In this document: in pieces, positions 63,909-64,000 of the stretch
Layout of the letters: each line of letters opens with the position of its first letter
Numbering within the stretch: the stretch's first letter is position 1
From: Flavobacteriales bacterium UBA7468
GTDB lineage: Bacteria; Bacteroidota; Bacteroidia; Flavobacteriales_D; Crocinitomicaceae
Assembly: GCA_002478565.1 (NCBI GenBank)
Contig: DLPC01000019.1
Location: 35,154-99,153 of the forward strand
Direction of reading: 5' to 3'
Length of the DNA: 64,000 nt
Program-made: the position numbers and the translations under genes
Notes under the pieces: generated by a model
Databases searched by the model: none
The model's input: only the letters and a program-made list of their open reading frames with translations
What the model was told of the DNA's origin: nothing

Positions 63909-64000
63909 TAAAACAAAACATATATGTTTAGTTTATAATTCCCAACTCTTGCCAACTTGCCACATATGGATAAGTTGGTTTTCAACAAGAGGCTAGGGGA

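Noticed and set aside
63952..63978. CCAACTT/AAGTTGG inverted repeat followed by TTTT near the window end as a terminator
   Set aside because: The loop of 13 bases and seven-base AT-rich arms give a weak hairpin, and no gene end is visible in the window on the plus strand.

Overview
The window is a chromosomal segment of a member of the Bacteroidota, probably close to the Flavobacteriia/Cytophagia type. The evidence is two proteins with type IX secretion (T9SS) type A C-terminal sorting domains, one giant secreted protein with a gliding-motility-type (type B) C-terminal domain, the Bacteroidota-style GlmU-like sugar nucleotidyltransferase, many standalone secreted proteins, and several TAnnTTTG-type -7 promoter elements. 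Finer placement is not possible from the sequence alone.

Region 1 (1-19.7 kb) is ordinary housekeeping: the 5' part of lon (cut by the window edge), a GlmU-like enzyme, a sodium:solute symporter, a DedA membrane protein, a rhodanese, ComEC, RecQ, ilvE, a LemA/TPM-domain trio, and a dinB-dnaE pair that looks like a translesion-synthesis cassette. Region 2 (19.7-26.5 kb) is a compact minus-strand operon for galactan/galactose use: a small membrane protein, galM, a GH53 endo-galactanase lipoprotein, a GH2 beta-galactosidase, galK and galT. Together these cover extracellular chain cleavage, galactoside hydrolysis, mutarotation and entry into the Leloir pathway. Region 3 (26.6-48.1 kb) is accessory/host genome: sulfide:quinone oxidoreductase, a PhoD-type phosphatase, a LOG-type phosphoribohydrolase, a complete arsenic operon (arsR, a Cys-rich small protein, acr3, thioredoxin-type arsC), an exported KatG, a pair of adjacent cupredoxin genes that look like one multicopper oxidase split into two polypeptides, slipin, thioredoxin, assorted small enzymes and two large secreted T9SS proteins.

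Region 4 (about 48.18 kb to the window end) is an integrated genetic element. Its left end is a 55-nt 3' fragment of a tRNA-Asn gene, next to three copies of a 9-bp repeat that resemble integrase arm sites. The right end and the integrase are not in the window. The element is visibly more AT-rich than the host part. It carries a RadC-like JAB protein, a strongly structured intergenic region that I propose is a non-coding RNA, a five-gene type I restriction-modification operon with two unusual passengers (an AbiU2/HEPN-like protein between hsdS and hsdR, and a superfamily-2-helicase-like protein whose Walker A lysine is replaced by alanine, after hsdR), a DUF3871 protein, a RecA-like phage-type ATPase, and a row of secreted proteins including a FISUMP-domain protein and a HExxH metallopeptidase. 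Two minus-strand transcription units of the element (radC-like, and ATPase-DUF3871) share an identical 15-bp upstream motif, suggesting common control. The extended type I operon and the RNA just upstream of it are the best candidates for an undescribed system.
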